From: Sideroxydans sp.
GTDB lineage: Bacteria; Pseudomonadota; Gammaproteobacteria; Burkholderiales; Gallionellaceae
Direction of reading: 5' to 3'
Length of the DNA stretch: 64,000 nucleotides
Assembly (NCBI GenBank): GCA_028710605.1
Contig: JAQTTU010000001.1
Location: forward strand, 310,001-374,000
Shown: piece by piece, positions 42,820-51,050 of the stretch
How positions within the stretch are numbered: the first letter of the stretch is position 1
How the letters are laid out: every line of letters begins with the position of its first letter
Made by a program: the position numbers and the translations under genes
The notes under the pieces: generated by a model
Database searches by the model: none
The model's input: only the letters and a program-made list of their open reading frames with translations
What the model was told of the DNA's origin: nothing

Positions 42820-43116
42820 TCAAGCGATCGCATCACGCAGCTCTTTAGCAGCCTTGAAAGTGGCCACTTTGCGTGCAGTAATCCTTATGGGTTCACCGTT
42901 CCTGGGATTGCGTCCGGCGCGCGCCGCGCGTTTGACCACGGAAAACTTGCCGATACCCGGCAAAATAAAGACTCCCTTCTTGGCCAGTTGCTGCTGGATC
43001 AGCTTCACAATCGAGGCAAGCTGCTTGCCTGAAAGAGCCTTGCTGATGTTGTTCTCTTCCGCAACGCGGCCAATGATTTCGTCTTTGAGTAAAGCTTTGC
43101 TTGCTGTATTGCTCAT
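42820..43116 (-). CDS. HU/IHF-family DNA-bending protein
   Basis: Product of 98 residues containing the family signature: helical N-terminus, then FILPGIGKFSVVKRAARAGRNPR split as FILPGIGKFSVV and RAARAGRNPR at about 53-75, and GEPIRITARKVATFKAAKEL. The PGIGKF stretch and GRNPRNGEPI arm are diagnostic. It bends DNA and may assist replication, transfer initiation or plasmid compaction. AGGAG precedes ATG 43116. It is the last gene of an operon with topoisomerase I and the unknown protein at 45328. Confidence 0.93.
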   Translation of the reverse strand: MSNTASKALLKDEIIGRVAEENNISKALSGKQLASIVKLIQQQLAKKGVFILPGIGKFSVVKRAARAGRNPRNGEPIRITARKVATFKAAKELRDAIA

Positions 43117-43162
43117 GCCGCACACTCCTATCGTGGTTGAAAAAAGCTGAAATATCGTCCTT

Positions 43163-45331
43163 CTATGTGTATCCGGTGACCTTGCCCATCTTGCCCTGGT
43201 TGTCTGCAGCGGTAACCTTGCAGTCCGGGTATCCGCTGCACCCCCAGAACGCGCCCCTGGCACCGGTGCGTTTTCGCATTGGGTTTTTGCATTTGGGGCA
43301 GGCAGGGGCATCTTTCGCAGGAGCTTTATCTTGGCCAGCGCTCTCTGCTGACGCAGCACGCTCTTCGAATACGAAATCCACCTTGCCGGACAGATCGGCG
43401 GCCAGCTTCAGCCCGGCTGAAAATAACTTGCCGGTTTTTCCGCTCTTGAATCCGGGCGTGTTCTGGATCGAGCCGGTGGCCAACAAGGACTCGCACTGCG
43501 CGTCAGTGAGGCGCAACCCGGCGATTTCACGCCATAGCTTGAACCCGCACTTGCAGGACAGCGTGCGCGCATCAGAAGTAACCTCGTTTTTGCATTTTGG
43601 GCACTTGGCTTTGATGGTCGTCGTGGCCGGCGCGCCCTGAATATCCAACTTGGCCAACTCGTTTTGAAGCTGGTCGTACACCTTTTGGATCACGTCTTTG
43701 AAGCCTGCTTTGCCAGCTGCAACGAGATCCAGTTCTTTTTCCACATCGCGGGTAAAGCCCAAATCAATGAATTTGAATTTGTCCACGAGTGAATCTACGA
43801 TCAGCTCGCCCGATGGGGTTGGTTCCAGAAATTTCTTGACGGTCTTGACGTAGGCACGACTCACGATGTTGTCCATGATCGCGGCGTAGGTGGCCGGGCG
43901 ACCTATACCCTCTGTTTCCAGCTTCTTTACAAGCGAAGCTTGGGTATATCGACCAGGTGCTTTGGTCTTCTTGGACAGCAGTTCGCCGTGCTCAACGTTC
44001 AAGGTTTGGCCTTGCTCGATCACAGGAACCGGGTTGGGCGCTTCTTTTTCGCCCCCCTCTTCGGTTTGGTCGTTTTCAATGAGCTTGAGCCAGCCGCTAT
44101 AAATCAAGGTGCGGCCTTTCCCCTCAAACTCGATGTGCTTACCCTGCACCAGCTCCGTGGCGGTCAATCTGGCCGTCCGCACCTTGTAACGCGCATCGGC
44201 CAGCTGACACGCAATGGCGCGCAGTCGAATCAGTTTGTACAGCGCGCGCTGATCGCTAGTCTCGCCCGCGTCCACAACATCCCAGTGCGTAGGGGTTATT
44301 GCAGGGTGTCCGACCTGCGCCCCCTCCGGACATGGAAACTTGCGCTGCTTCTCGACCATATCCAATCCCAGCTTGGCCGCTTCAGCGCGAATGTCTTTTA
44401 GCGACTCTTCAGACACGTTTGGATTGTCGGTACGGTGGTAGGTGATGTGCCCCTGCTCGTTTAATTTCTGCGCCGCATGCATCGCAGCTTTTGGATCGAG
44501 ACTCAGCGCCACGCTGGCCGCCTGCAGCATGAGGGACGTATTGAATGGCGGCGGCGGGCTACGGCGCGCTTCATGCTCTTCGAAAGTTTTGACGACAACC
44601 GCCTTTACTTTGGTTACGGCAGTCGCAAAAGCTTTGTCCATGAAAAACGGACTGTCATCTGTGACAAATTCCGGTTTGATCAGCCACTCAGCAAACCATT
44701 CGCTTTCCTGCTCACCAAAATATAGCTTCGCACCGAAATGGTTCGTTGGACGAAATGCTTTTATTTGCCGTTCGCGCTCAACGACCAAGCGCACAGCGGG
44801 ACTTTGCACCCGGCCTGCAGATAACTTCTGGCCGGTTTGCTGACTTAAAACAGGGCTGACCAAATACCCCACCAAGCGATCCAGAACGCGTCTTGCCTCC
44901 TGTGCGGCAACAAGGTTCATATCGATGGTGCGATGCGCCTTCAGCCCCGCATTCACTGCTGTGGCTGTGATTTCACCAAAGGTCACGCGTTTCGGATTCG
45001 ACAGCCCCAAGCATTCCTTCAAATGCCAGCTGATGCTCTCGCCTTCCCTGTCTGGGTCGGTTGCCAGGTAAATTGCTTCTGCGCCTTTGGCGAGCTGTTT
45101 AAGGCCATCGATGCGCTCTTTCGATGATGGGTAGGATTTACCTGGTTGCCCGGGAATGGGTTGAGATGGGATGTACTCATACTGAGGTGCGAAATTCGGG
45201 GCGCTAACGCCCATTTCATTTCGGGGAAGATCGCGTATATGCCCTACGCTTGCAGCGATCTTCCAGCCATCGCCTAGTATGGCAGTGAGCTTTTTGATCT
45301 TGCCGGGGGACTCGATGATCATGAGCTTCAT
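43163..45331 (-). CDS. topA: DNA topoisomerase I (type IA), plasmid-encoded
   Basis: Product of 722 residues. The TOPRIM domain opens with MIIESPGKIKKL and includes LATDPDREGE at about 90-99. The active-site block is HITYHRTDNPN near residue 300, with the catalytic Tyr of YHRTD (most TopA enzymes have YMRTDS). Two C-terminal zinc ribbons are visible: CPKCKNEV with CKCG at about 575-595, and CPKCKNPM with CSGYPDCK at about 680-705. It relaxes negative supercoils. TopA/TopB-type enzymes are common on large transfer plasmids. GGGAG precedes the ATG; it overlaps the upstream gene (ATGA). Confidence 0.93.
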   Translation of the reverse strand: MKLMIIESPGKIKKLTAILGDGWKIAASVGHIRDLPRNEMGVSAPNFAPQYEYIPSQPIPGQPGKSYPSSKERIDGLKQLAKGAEAIYLATDPDREGESISWHLKECLGLSNPKRVTFGEITATAVNAGLKAHRTIDMNLVAAQEARRVLDRLVGYLVSPVLSQQTGQKLSAGRVQSPAVRLVVERERQIKAFRPTNHFGAKLYFGEQESEWFAEWLIKPEFVTDDSPFFMDKAFATAVTKVKAVVVKTFEEHEARRSPPPPFNTSLMLQAASVALSLDPKAAMHAAQKLNEQGHITYHRTDNPNVSEESLKDIRAEAAKLGLDMVEKQRKFPCPEGAQVGHPAITPTHWDVVDAGETSDQRALYKLIRLRAIACQLADARYKVRTARLTATELVQGKHIEFEGKGRTLIYSGWLKLIENDQTEEGGEKEAPNPVPVIEQGQTLNVEHGELLSKKTKAPGRYTQASLVKKLETEGIGRPATYAAIMDNIVSRAYVKTVKKFLEPTPSGELIVDSLVDKFKFIDLGFTRDVEKELDLVAAGKAGFKDVIQKVYDQLQNELAKLDIQGAPATTTIKAKCPKCKNEVTSDARTLSCKCGFKLWREIAGLRLTDAQCESLLATGSIQNTPGFKSGKTGKLFSAGLKLAADLSGKVDFVFEERAASAESAGQDKAPAKDAPACPKCKNPMRKRTGARGAFWGCSGYPDCKVTAADNQGKMGKVTGYT

Positions 45332-45921
45332 TTCGTCGCTCCCAGAATAGCGAGAAACGACGGCAGCGTGATCGCGATGGCAGCAGCTTCCTCAAAAGTT
45401 CTGACGGCCAGCTTGGTATCGCCAGCATCGTAGCGTGTCGCTGACATTTCATAGCTCATGCCGTAGCACACGCTGATATTCCGCTTCATGCGGTATTCGC
45501 CATCCTTGTCATGAGACAACGTTACTTTGTCGCCTTCACCAAGCACGGCCTGCCAGACTGTGTAGCCATCGTCACTGCAATTTGTTTGATACCACATCAC
45601 TCCTGCATGATCTTTGGTCGTCCATGCGAAGGCTTCTGCTGCTTCAGCAGCGGCACGTGCCGTTTCAAAAAATAAAGTAGCTTCCATATCTGCTCTGGGT
45701 ACATCTGGCAGAACGCGCATGTTCAGCATAAAGTTTCCGCCCGATCCGCCACACTCCTTTATTGATGCCTTGCCTGCCGATACATCGCGCTGCAAGCAGC
45801 GCGAATGATCGAAATCCCACAAGGAGCGTGTCCATACAAGGCCATCAGTGAAGCTTGTGCATTCGCCGGTGAATTCCAGCCCTGATGTTTTAAATGTTGG
45901 TTTTTCTGTAACTGCGTCCAT
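45328..45921 (-). CDS. Protein of unknown function upstream of topoisomerase
   Basis: Product of 197 residues, soluble, with no family recognised. Several aromatic and cysteine residues (GECTSFTDGLVWTRSLW, RCLQRDV, IKECGGSGGNFML) and an alanine-rich helix (ARAAAEAAEAFAW) are visible. Its stop overlaps the topA start, so production is coupled. Ribosome site GGGAGG precedes the ATG. A minus-strand TTGACTATAATCC element near 45945-45965 may be part of its promoter. Confidence 0.65.
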   Translation of the reverse strand: MDAVTEKPTFKTSGLEFTGECTSFTDGLVWTRSLWDFDHSRCLQRDVSAGKASIKECGGSGGNFMLNMRVLPDVPRADMEATLFFETARAAAEAAEAFAWTTKDHAGVMWYQTNCSDDGYTVWQAVLGEGDKVTLSHDKDGEYRMKRNISVCYGMSYEMSATRYDAGDTKLAVRTFEEAAAIAITLPSFLAILGATK

Positions 45922-45965
45922 GTCACCCTCCCGTTAATCGAGTCGTGATAAGGATTATAGTCAAA

Positions 45966-45988
45966 TTATATATATGCGCAATGGTATC
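45966..45988 (+). promoter_or_regulatory. Operator-like motif O6, between topoisomerase operon and membrane protein gene
   Basis: Reads TTATATATAT, GCGCAATG, GTATC on the plus strand. It lies in the divergent gap, 46 nt before the plus-strand start at 46035 and 44 nt from the minus-strand start at 45921. Confidence 0.65.
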
Positions 45989-46034
45989 CTATGGTAATGT
46001 TTGGGCGAGTCCGCAATTATTTCTATGGGGAAGA

Positions 46035-46265
46035 ATGATGGCTTTTTGGCTAATGATTGCTGGTGTGGCACTCCTGCTTATTTTGATCTTCGAGCCGCTG
46101 CGCGCTCTTGTGTTCGGAAAATCAGGCGAACTGCTATTCAAGTGGGTATGGTTTTTCCTGAAACAGATAATCGATGCACACCTGTGCGTAATCAAGAATC
46201 TGATCACGCCGCGCAACCTCATCTATCCGACACTTGAGTCAGATAAAACGACCAAGCGCGAATGA
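46035..46265 (+). CDS. Small membrane protein, unknown
   Basis: Product of 76 residues with one clear membrane span (AFWLMIAGVALLLILIF, about 3-20), a possible second amphipathic hydrophobic stretch (LFKWVWFFLKQII) and a basic tail. GGGGAAG lies just before ATGATG (46035/46038). No family recognised. It is a single gene behind motif O6. Confidence 0.5.
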   Translation: MMAFWLMIAGVALLLILIFEPLRALVFGKSGELLFKWVWFFLKQIIDAHLCVIKNLITPRNLIYPTLESDKTTKRE

Positions 46266-46296
46266 TTAGTCGCGTACTTACTGGCTCAATCAGCCC

Positions 46297-46307
46297 ATTT
46301 CCGAAAT
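46297..46307. promoter_or_regulatory. ATTTCCGAAAT palindrome
   Basis: An 11-bp palindrome in an AGCCCATTTCCGAAATAGGTAATGG context. The same context (TGCCCATTTCCGAAATGGATAATGG) occurs at 15302-15325. Possible binding site for an unknown protein; both copies are in gene-free DNA. Confidence 0.4.
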
Positions 46308-46367
46308 AGGTAATGGCTTACAGGTAATGCCTACCGGCAAGCCTGAATTTGTTTTACGCCAGCTTCT

Positions 46368-46432
46368 TATCACCTCATGTTTCGCCAACATCCAATGAAC
46401 CAATGTCGGTTCTCTTTTTTTGGAGAGAAATT
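46368..46432 (+). promoter_or_regulatory. Conserved leader B
   Basis: Core GAACCAATGTCGGTTC at 46397-46412 preceded by ATCACCTCATGTTTCGCCAAC; GCCAA can pair with TTGGAG. Core-to-ATG distance 20 nt. Fixes the start of the next gene at 46433. Confidence 0.75.
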
Positions 46433-46858
46433 ATGAGGTGCGTAATTAGTGAGAGAAAGCAGTTATCAAGGATGGATGCTGCAGTATCCCTCGGAAAAAT
46501 GAAGGGCTTTATTGGGCATTCACAACTCGCCGCAATCGGAAAAGTTTGCTATTCGGAGGAACGCCAGTTCATGTACGCCAAGCTGGTCGAACTGGCAAAT
46601 ATCGTCGAGACAATGCCGAAGACCTACGAAACAGATGGCCAGGATGACCCAGATGTTTATTTGCATTATTTCTTGGGCGGTATGAATTGGCATATTACCG
46701 AACGCGACATGATGCCCGAGCAGCTGCAAGCCTTTGGGCGTGCAGATCTCGGATACGGTGGAGAGCTGGGCTACATCTCGATTGTAGAAATCACAAAAGC
46801 AGGTGCAGAGATCGACCTGCATTGGCAAAAGAAACCATTGAGCCAATGCGCCGATTAA
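46433..46858 (+). CDS. DUF2958-like plasmid protein
   Basis: Product of 141 residues. The C-terminal half (WHITERDM, AFGRADLGYGGELGYISIVEI, IDLHWQ at about 85-135) resembles DUF2958, a small family common on plasmids and phages, where the pattern is ELDPED...FGLCDLGLGxPELGYVSL. Biochemical role unknown. The start was set at ATG 46433 because it follows the conserved leader and TTGGAGAG; the longer frame to 46349 runs into the leader. First gene of a three-gene plus-strand operon ending at a terminator. Confidence 0.65.
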   Translation: MRCVISERKQLSRMDAAVSLGKMKGFIGHSQLAAIGKVCYSEERQFMYAKLVELANIVETMPKTYETDGQDDPDVYLHYFLGGMNWHITERDMMPEQLQAFGRADLGYGGELGYISIVEITKAGAEIDLHWQKKPLSQCAD

Positions 46859-46875
46859 ATATTCAGGAGAAGAAA

Positions 46876-47133
46876 ATGATGAAGCAATTGCTGATATTTG
46901 GAAAATTCATCGGGCATTTATTGATGGGTGGAGGCATGTTCGCCGCACTTCTGCTTTTTGGAGGTTCGCTAAATATGCTTGTTCATTGGGCTGGGCCAAT
47001 CATCGGGGATGAGACGTTTTTTGACTTGATGAGAAATGTCGAGAAGTTCATACTGTACGCTGATGTTGTGTTCACCGTTTGGTGGACGGTATATTCGACC
47101 TACAAGGCAATTAAGGAGATGCATCATGAATAA
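46876..47133 (+). CDS. Small two-span membrane protein
   Basis: Product of 85 residues with two membrane spans (about 8-35 and 55-75) and a C-terminal HHE. Ribosome site CAGGAGAAG precedes ATGATG. Unknown function. Follows the DUF2958-like gene by 17 bp and overlaps the next gene by 8 bp. Confidence 0.65.
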   Translation: MMKQLLIFGKFIGHLLMGGGMFAALLLFGGSLNMLVHWAGPIIGDETFFDLMRNVEKFILYADVVFTVWWTVYSTYKAIKEMHHE

Positions 47134-47290
47134 TATCGGACGTGCATTAAAGATTTTCGGTGCCGGAATCGCTATTGGAGTAAAAGAAACCCCACGAGGC
47201 TTCTTCGCACCAGCAGTGGTTATCTGGAACAGCTTGGTCGGTACGACAGATATGCTTACTAAGCAAAAGAACGGCACAAAACACGCGTAG
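47126..47290 (+). CDS. Short basic protein, unknown
   Basis: Product of 54 residues (MNNIGRALKIFGAG...). It has a moderately hydrophobic, amphipathic composition with a lysine-rich end. GGAG lies 7 nt upstream. Third and last gene of the leader-B operon. No family recognised. Confidence 0.55.
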   Translation: MNNIGRALKIFGAGIAIGVKETPRGFFAPAVVIWNSLVGTTDMLTKQKNGTKHA

Positions 47291-47307
47291 CCTGAAGCGA
47301 TTCAACT

Positions 47308-47340
47308 AAACCCTCGTTCCTTTGGAGCGAGGGTTTTTTC
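47308..47340. terminator. Terminator of the leader-B operon
   Basis: AACCCTCG and CGAGGGTT arms followed by T6 on the plus strand. The minus-strand side also reads as a weaker terminator for the converging methylase operon. Confidence 0.88.
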
Positions 47341-47359
47341 ATGCCCACAAGATTTGAGG

Positions 47360-47593
47360 TTAGGAGTTGGCCAGGCTGTAGTATTTCTCGATCGCGTTCA
47401 AATGCTGCTCACCATAAATGCCTTTTTCGACAAAACTGGTGAAGTCGATAGTCACGGCTTTCGAATAAATCATAAATCCATAAATCTCCGCGAGCGCCGT
47501 TGCATCCGGCGAAAGAGAGTTGCCGTGCTGCGGAGTGGAGCGGACGCATTCATTGACCGCTTCCTCCACTCCCTTAATGGTAAGTATCTGCAT
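47360..47593 (-). CDS. Small protein of unknown function, end of methylase operon
   Basis: Product of 77 residues, soluble, mixed helical (ILTIKGVEEAVNECVRS). It starts directly after the preceding stop with GAGAGGAC upstream. No family recognised. Last of five or six genes that run on the minus strand from the O7 motif. Confidence 0.55.
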   Translation of the reverse strand: MQILTIKGVEEAVNECVRSTPQHGNSLSPDATALAEIYGFMIYSKAVTIDFTSFVEKGIYGEQHLNAIEKYYSLANS

Positions 47594-47875
47594 CTAGTCC
47601 TCTCTCACCAAAATCAATTGTTTCAAACGCACGGCCATTGCCACCCATGTCACGTTTCCAGTCACAAGCAGGATGCCCGCATAGAAGCTGAACCATTGAC
47701 CAAGCGATGGGTAGTAATAGAGGTTCCACACCCCCCAAACAGTAAAGAACAGTGAGGTTGGCCAATATACGCCGCGCACCTCACGGTCTTTCCACAGCTG
47801 CCATGCGTTGCGCCAGGTGAACCATGCGCCCACGAGTTCGATCATTCCGTTAATGAGGTCGGGGGTAATCATCAT
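47594..47875 (-). CDS. Phage-type small membrane protein (three hydrophobic segments)
   Basis: Product of 93 residues starting MMITPDLINGMIELVGAWF. The pattern RGVYWPTSLFFTVWGVWNLYYYPSLGQWFSF is familiar from uncharacterised phage and prophage proteins that start MI(T/S)PDLIN; three hydrophobic segments make it an integral membrane protein. ATG 47875 was chosen because GAGG lies 8 nt upstream. Its presence next to the DUF5131 and Dcm genes suggests that this operon came from a phage. Confidence 0.65.
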   Translation of the reverse strand: MMITPDLINGMIELVGAWFTWRNAWQLWKDREVRGVYWPTSLFFTVWGVWNLYYYPSLGQWFSFYAGILLVTGNVTWVAMAVRLKQLILVRED

Positions 47876-47892
47876 GCGTTCAACCTCCATTG

Positions 47893-48204
47893 TTAATCTG
47901 ACGCATGCCGCTCGCCGCTTTTGTTTGTATGAACACCAAATTTATGTCCTACGCTTCCGCGCCCCGTAGGGTAGCGATTCTCGATGTAACAAGCCTTGCA
48001 ATAACCCGAGAGTCCATCTCCCTTCCCCTCGTTCGAGTAAAAAAACTCTGTGTCCGCTGGCCAGTATTCATTGCACTTGTTGCAGCGCTTCTCTAGGTCT
48101 CCATCTTCGCTGAATCGGTACACCTGCCTCTTCAAGCGAAGTGCTTTAAGGCTTTCAGTCGGATGCGCCGTTTTGATCTGCTCCTCATGAATACGCATGC
48201 TCAT
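47893..48204 (-). CDS. Small zinc-ribbon protein of phage type
   Basis: Product of 103 residues with a zinc site CNKCNEYWPADTEFFYS and GYCKACYIENR at about 42-73 (two CxxC pairs). This block is common in phage proteins related to HNH/endonuclease VII-type nucleases, but the catalytic part is not seen here. Start ATG 48204 overlaps the dcm stop (ATGA), so it is coupled to the methylase. Could bind nucleic acid; function unknown. Confidence 0.65.
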   Translation of the reverse strand: MSMRIHEEQIKTAHPTESLKALRLKRQVYRFSEDGDLEKRCNKCNEYWPADTEFFYSNEGKGDGLSGYCKACYIENRYPTGRGSVGHKFGVHTNKSGERHASD

Positions 48205-49739
48205 TCCGCCCTCTGCGCAACACTCAATGCCACCGCCACCGGTCGCACCCAGATCGGTGTCAGCGCCAGGGACATCGTGCTTTCGGTGCGCGCCAGTATC
48301 AGCGTGCGGAACATCTCGCTGGCGATGGCTTCGGCGGCATGCGGCGGTACGGCGTTGCCGATGCGTTCGCGCCATGCCTGGTCGCTGAGTCCGTCGAGTT
48401 CCAGTTGCTCTTCCGGTTCGATCAGGCTTTGCAACGCGGCCAGCTCCAATGTGGTAAATGGCCGGTGCCATGTGCCATCCATCGAGCGGATGTGCGCGAT
48501 CAGCTTTTCGTCGGCAGCTGGCATGCGAGGATCCGCGACTGACCATCTGCCGTTGTCCAGACAGGCCGAGCTGCTGACCGCCACCACGTTGCTGTTTCTG
48601 TCCCAATGGATGACTCGATACAAGTTGTAGTGACGATTAGCCGATGGAGACATGCGAGGGTCGGCGATGGTGTACTTGCCGCCGCCCGGCGCGGATTGAC
48701 CGCTCACTGCGCCCATCGGCTCGTCGAACTTGAGCACGCCGTACTGGCTGTATTCCATTCCGCTGTAGCGCGGATCAGCTACTGAGAATGCACCGTTCAA
48801 TGGCAAACTGCGCCCAGCCACCACGCCGGTATGCTCATTCCAATCCCGCACGCCCAGAACAGTTCCGCGCATCTCCGGACAGATCAGGAAGTCGCGCAGC
48901 GCGCCATCCTCCACCGCCAGCTTGTTCAAACTACGCCAGTCGCTTCCAGCCTCCACGAACGCGAGACGCACCCATGTCTTCCACTGCAAGGCGGGGACGC
49001 GGTGCATAGGGCCACCGCGAACGTCGCCCGGCATCGGCATGCGGCTCAGCACTGAGCCAACCGATTGCAGTCGCTTTTTTGGTGGCTCATAAAGGAAGTG
49101 GGGCACTTTGTCGATGTGGCGGGCAACCAGCAGAAAACGCTTGCGGCTCTGCGCCAGCCCGCCGATCTCGCCGCAGTCGTGGGCGGTCTCGGCTACGGCA
49201 TAACCATAGTAACGGAGCAAGTCCACGATCTGATCCAACAAGTGACGACCACGGTTAGCGATGCGCGGCACGTTTTCGAACAGGAGCAAATCTGCCGGAT
49301 CGTCCTGGTATGCCTCCAGCGCCAACCAGATTCCGCGCAGCGTGAGGCGGTTCAGAGCCTGATACTTTTCAGTCTTACTCTTTCCCTCTGAAAGTAACCC
49401 AGAGAAGCCCTTGCATGGTGCAGAGAGAAACCAAATGTCCGGGCGCTCGTTATTCAGCGCGCGGCGAATGTCGGCAGGTGTCGCTTCGCGCCATCCTGCT
49501 GGCGGCTCTTTGCCGTGGAAGGCGATGTATTGCGAACGATCGAACAGATCCATCACCCGCCCGTTGAGGCCGCCCAGCTTATGAAAATCGTTGATTCCCG
49601 CTGCATCGACATCGATGCCGCCGATGCAGCGCGACTTGGATTGAACATTACCTACGCGCGCCTTGCCATTGTTGAAGCCCTTGGCACCGCCACCAAGGCC
49701 ACAGAATAAGTGGGCGTGTTTGAATTCCATGAAGCTCAT
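48201..49739 (-). CDS. dcm: Orphan DNA cytosine-5 methyltransferase
   Basis: Product of 512 residues. Motif I FCGLGGGAKGF at about 12-22, motif IV SAPCKGFSG with catalytic Cys at about 107, motif VI LLFENVPR at about 153, and C-terminal motif X RIGNAVPPHAAEAIA at about 463-478. A long target-recognition region lies at 230-440 and includes three SVADPR or TIADPR repeats. No restriction endonuclease gene is adjacent, so it is an orphan methylase that could protect incoming plasmid DNA from host restriction. Start overlaps the DUF5131 stop (ATGA) with GAGGGG upstream. Confidence 0.92.
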   Translation of the reverse strand: MSFMEFKHAHLFCGLGGGAKGFNNGKARVGNVQSKSRCIGGIDVDAAGINDFHKLGGLNGRVMDLFDRSQYIAFHGKEPPAGWREATPADIRRALNNERPDIWFLSAPCKGFSGLLSEGKSKTEKYQALNRLTLRGIWLALEAYQDDPADLLLFENVPRIANRGRHLLDQIVDLLRYYGYAVAETAHDCGEIGGLAQSRKRFLLVARHIDKVPHFLYEPPKKRLQSVGSVLSRMPMPGDVRGGPMHRVPALQWKTWVRLAFVEAGSDWRSLNKLAVEDGALRDFLICPEMRGTVLGVRDWNEHTGVVAGRSLPLNGAFSVADPRYSGMEYSQYGVLKFDEPMGAVSGQSAPGGGKYTIADPRMSPSANRHYNLYRVIHWDRNSNVVAVSSSACLDNGRWSVADPRMPAADEKLIAHIRSMDGTWHRPFTTLELAALQSLIEPEEQLELDGLSDQAWRERIGNAVPPHAAEAIASEMFRTLILARTESTMSLALTPIWVRPVAVALSVAQRAE

Positions 49740-50659
49740 AGCGATCCCCTCGATTCCGGATAACCGTCATGCAACAAGCCATCCAATAGGCGACCCGCGT
49801 TCTTTACGCCGATACGCATAGAAAGTGATCCATCGCCCCATGAATTACATTGCACCCCCTTTGGATCGTGCTGATTCAAAACCCATCCCGTGCCACCTCC
49901 AAACCATTCACCCCACTGCTTAAAATGAAAAGGAGTCCCAGCTGCTTTGCATTGGGTGTACAGACTTCTTACCCAGTCAGGGTGCAACGGGCGCGCACGC
50001 ACGCCGGATTCACCCTCGCAGATAACCCAGTTCAGCAGCCCAGAATCACATTCGGCGCGGCTATCACATCCACTCAGCATGTCGGCAGGAATGTTGTAGT
50101 TCGGGTGCTCGATGCGCCGAAGGTCGATTGCCCCAAGCATCGGCCCAATGCTCAAACCTCGCACAGCTGCCGGAATGCGCAATAGCTTCCAAATATCCCT
50201 GTCGGCCTCTTCCTGATTGCACACCGTAATGAGCAGCCAGACATTCGCGTAGCCACAACCCCAGTCGTCTGGAAGCATCTTGGAGGCATTCCCAATACGT
50301 TTGGTGACTAGCAGCCAGTCGAGGTGCGGCGTGGCCCGTATCAGGCTCCAAAGTCTCTCGCGCTGGCCATGAGGGGCTTCGTTGTCGAACACGTCCGCAA
50401 CGGAAGCGCAAAACACGCGCTGACGATGCCCATGGGTACGGAAAAACTGTTCGTGATCGCGTTCCCACTTTAACGGTGCCGACCAATATTTTTCACTGCG
50501 CAACATACGTGGCGCGCCAGCTCCCCAATTCTGCCCTTGGCTAAAACGCTTATTGCGCGCCTCGGCGTAACAGTTGTCACAGCCGGGGCCGATCTTTGTA
50601 CAACCTTCCCATGGATTGAAAGTCGAATCAGTCCACGTAATCCCCGATATTTTCGCCAT
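49736..50659 (-). CDS. DUF5131 (phage Gp37/Gp68) family protein
   Basis: Product of 307 residues. The family start is clear: ITWTDSTFNPWEGCTKIGPGCDNCYAE (split: ITWTDSTFNPWEGCTKI, GPGCDNCYAE) at about 6-32. Then VFCASVADVFDNEAP, LDWLLVTKR and a VICEGESGVRARPL block follow. The three cysteines near the start suggest a metal centre, perhaps a radical-SAM-like one. The biochemical role is unproven. First gene of the methylase operon; motif O7 ends 19 nt upstream. Confidence 0.88.
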   Translation of the reverse strand: MAKISGITWTDSTFNPWEGCTKIGPGCDNCYAEARNKRFSQGQNWGAGAPRMLRSEKYWSAPLKWERDHEQFFRTHGHRQRVFCASVADVFDNEAPHGQRERLWSLIRATPHLDWLLVTKRIGNASKMLPDDWGCGYANVWLLITVCNQEEADRDIWKLLRIPAAVRGLSIGPMLGAIDLRRIEHPNYNIPADMLSGCDSRAECDSGLLNWVICEGESGVRARPLHPDWVRSLYTQCKAAGTPFHFKQWGEWFGGGTGWVLNQHDPKGVQCNSWGDGSLSMRIGVKNAGRLLDGLLHDGYPESRGSL

Positions 50660-50678
50660 TGCTATACACCGCGTAGTT

Positions 50679-50701
50679 ATCCTGTTGCAAGTATATATAA
50701 A
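50679..50701 (-). promoter_or_regulatory. Operator-like motif O7, methylase operon
   Basis: Reads TTATATATAC, TTGCAAC, AGGATA on the minus strand and ends 19 nt before the DUF5131 start. It is almost identical to O1. Confidence 0.7.
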
Positions 50702-50744
50702 GTGCCCCTTCTGTCAACGAGCAAATCCCTCAAATAACCGTCGT

Positions 50745-50803
50745 TTTTATCACCCCATGCTTTGCCAATACGCAGTGAAGCCAGGTTCTTTCATGGAGGA
50801 AGA
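50745..50803 (+). promoter_or_regulatory. Conserved leader C (degenerate)
   Basis: Degenerate core GAAGCCAGGTTC at 50777-50788 in an otherwise matching context (ATCACCCCATG, GCCAATACGCAGT). A GGAGG follows. Distance to ATG 50836 is 47 nt; a GTG at 50808 would restore the usual 19-nt spacing. Confidence 0.55.
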
Positions 50804-50835
50804 ATTAGTGCTTCGCACTTTAAAGGGAGTTGATC

Positions 50836-50928
50836 ATGACAATCGCATTCGCAATGTGTGTAATGGCAGGAGTATTCCTGTACTTCGGTATGGTGCGTCC
50901 AGTATTGGGGCGTGCTGATTTGATCTGA
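50836..50928 (+). CDS. 30-residue single-span membrane peptide
   Basis: Starts MTIAFAMCVMAGVFLYFGMV, a single membrane span, and ends in a short charged tail. GGGAG lies 7 nt upstream. It fills the gap between leader C and a terminator. An overlapping frame from GTG 50808 (36 codons, ends 50918) has a GGAGG site and is the alternative product. Function unknown. Confidence 0.5.
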   Translation: MTIAFAMCVMAGVFLYFGMVRPVLGRADLI

Positions 50929-50951
50929 TCGCACGATCAGGCTTTAAACAA

Positions 50952-50990
50952 CAGCCCACGACTCTCTGAGCGTGGGCTGCTTTATTTTTA
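50952..50990 (+). terminator. Terminator after the 30-residue peptide gene
   Basis: CAGCCCACG and CGTGGGCTG arms with a 10-nt loop followed by CTTTATTTTTA. Confidence 0.85.
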
Positions 50991-51050
50991 TCACCTCATG
51001 TTTCTCCAACACCCAGTGAACCAATGTCGGTTCTCTTTGTGGAGAAGAAC
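50985..51050 (+). promoter_or_regulatory. Conserved leader D
   Basis: Core GAACCAATGTCGGTTC at 51018-51033; CTCCA upstream pairs with TGGAG, which contains the ribosome site. Core-to-ATG distance 17 nt. Confidence 0.75.

Noticed and set aside
50574..50918. 114-codon plus-strand frame
   Set aside because: Its first half is antisense to the DUF5131 start and covers motif O7 and leader C; only the last part (GTG 50808) could be real and is mentioned with the 30-residue peptide.
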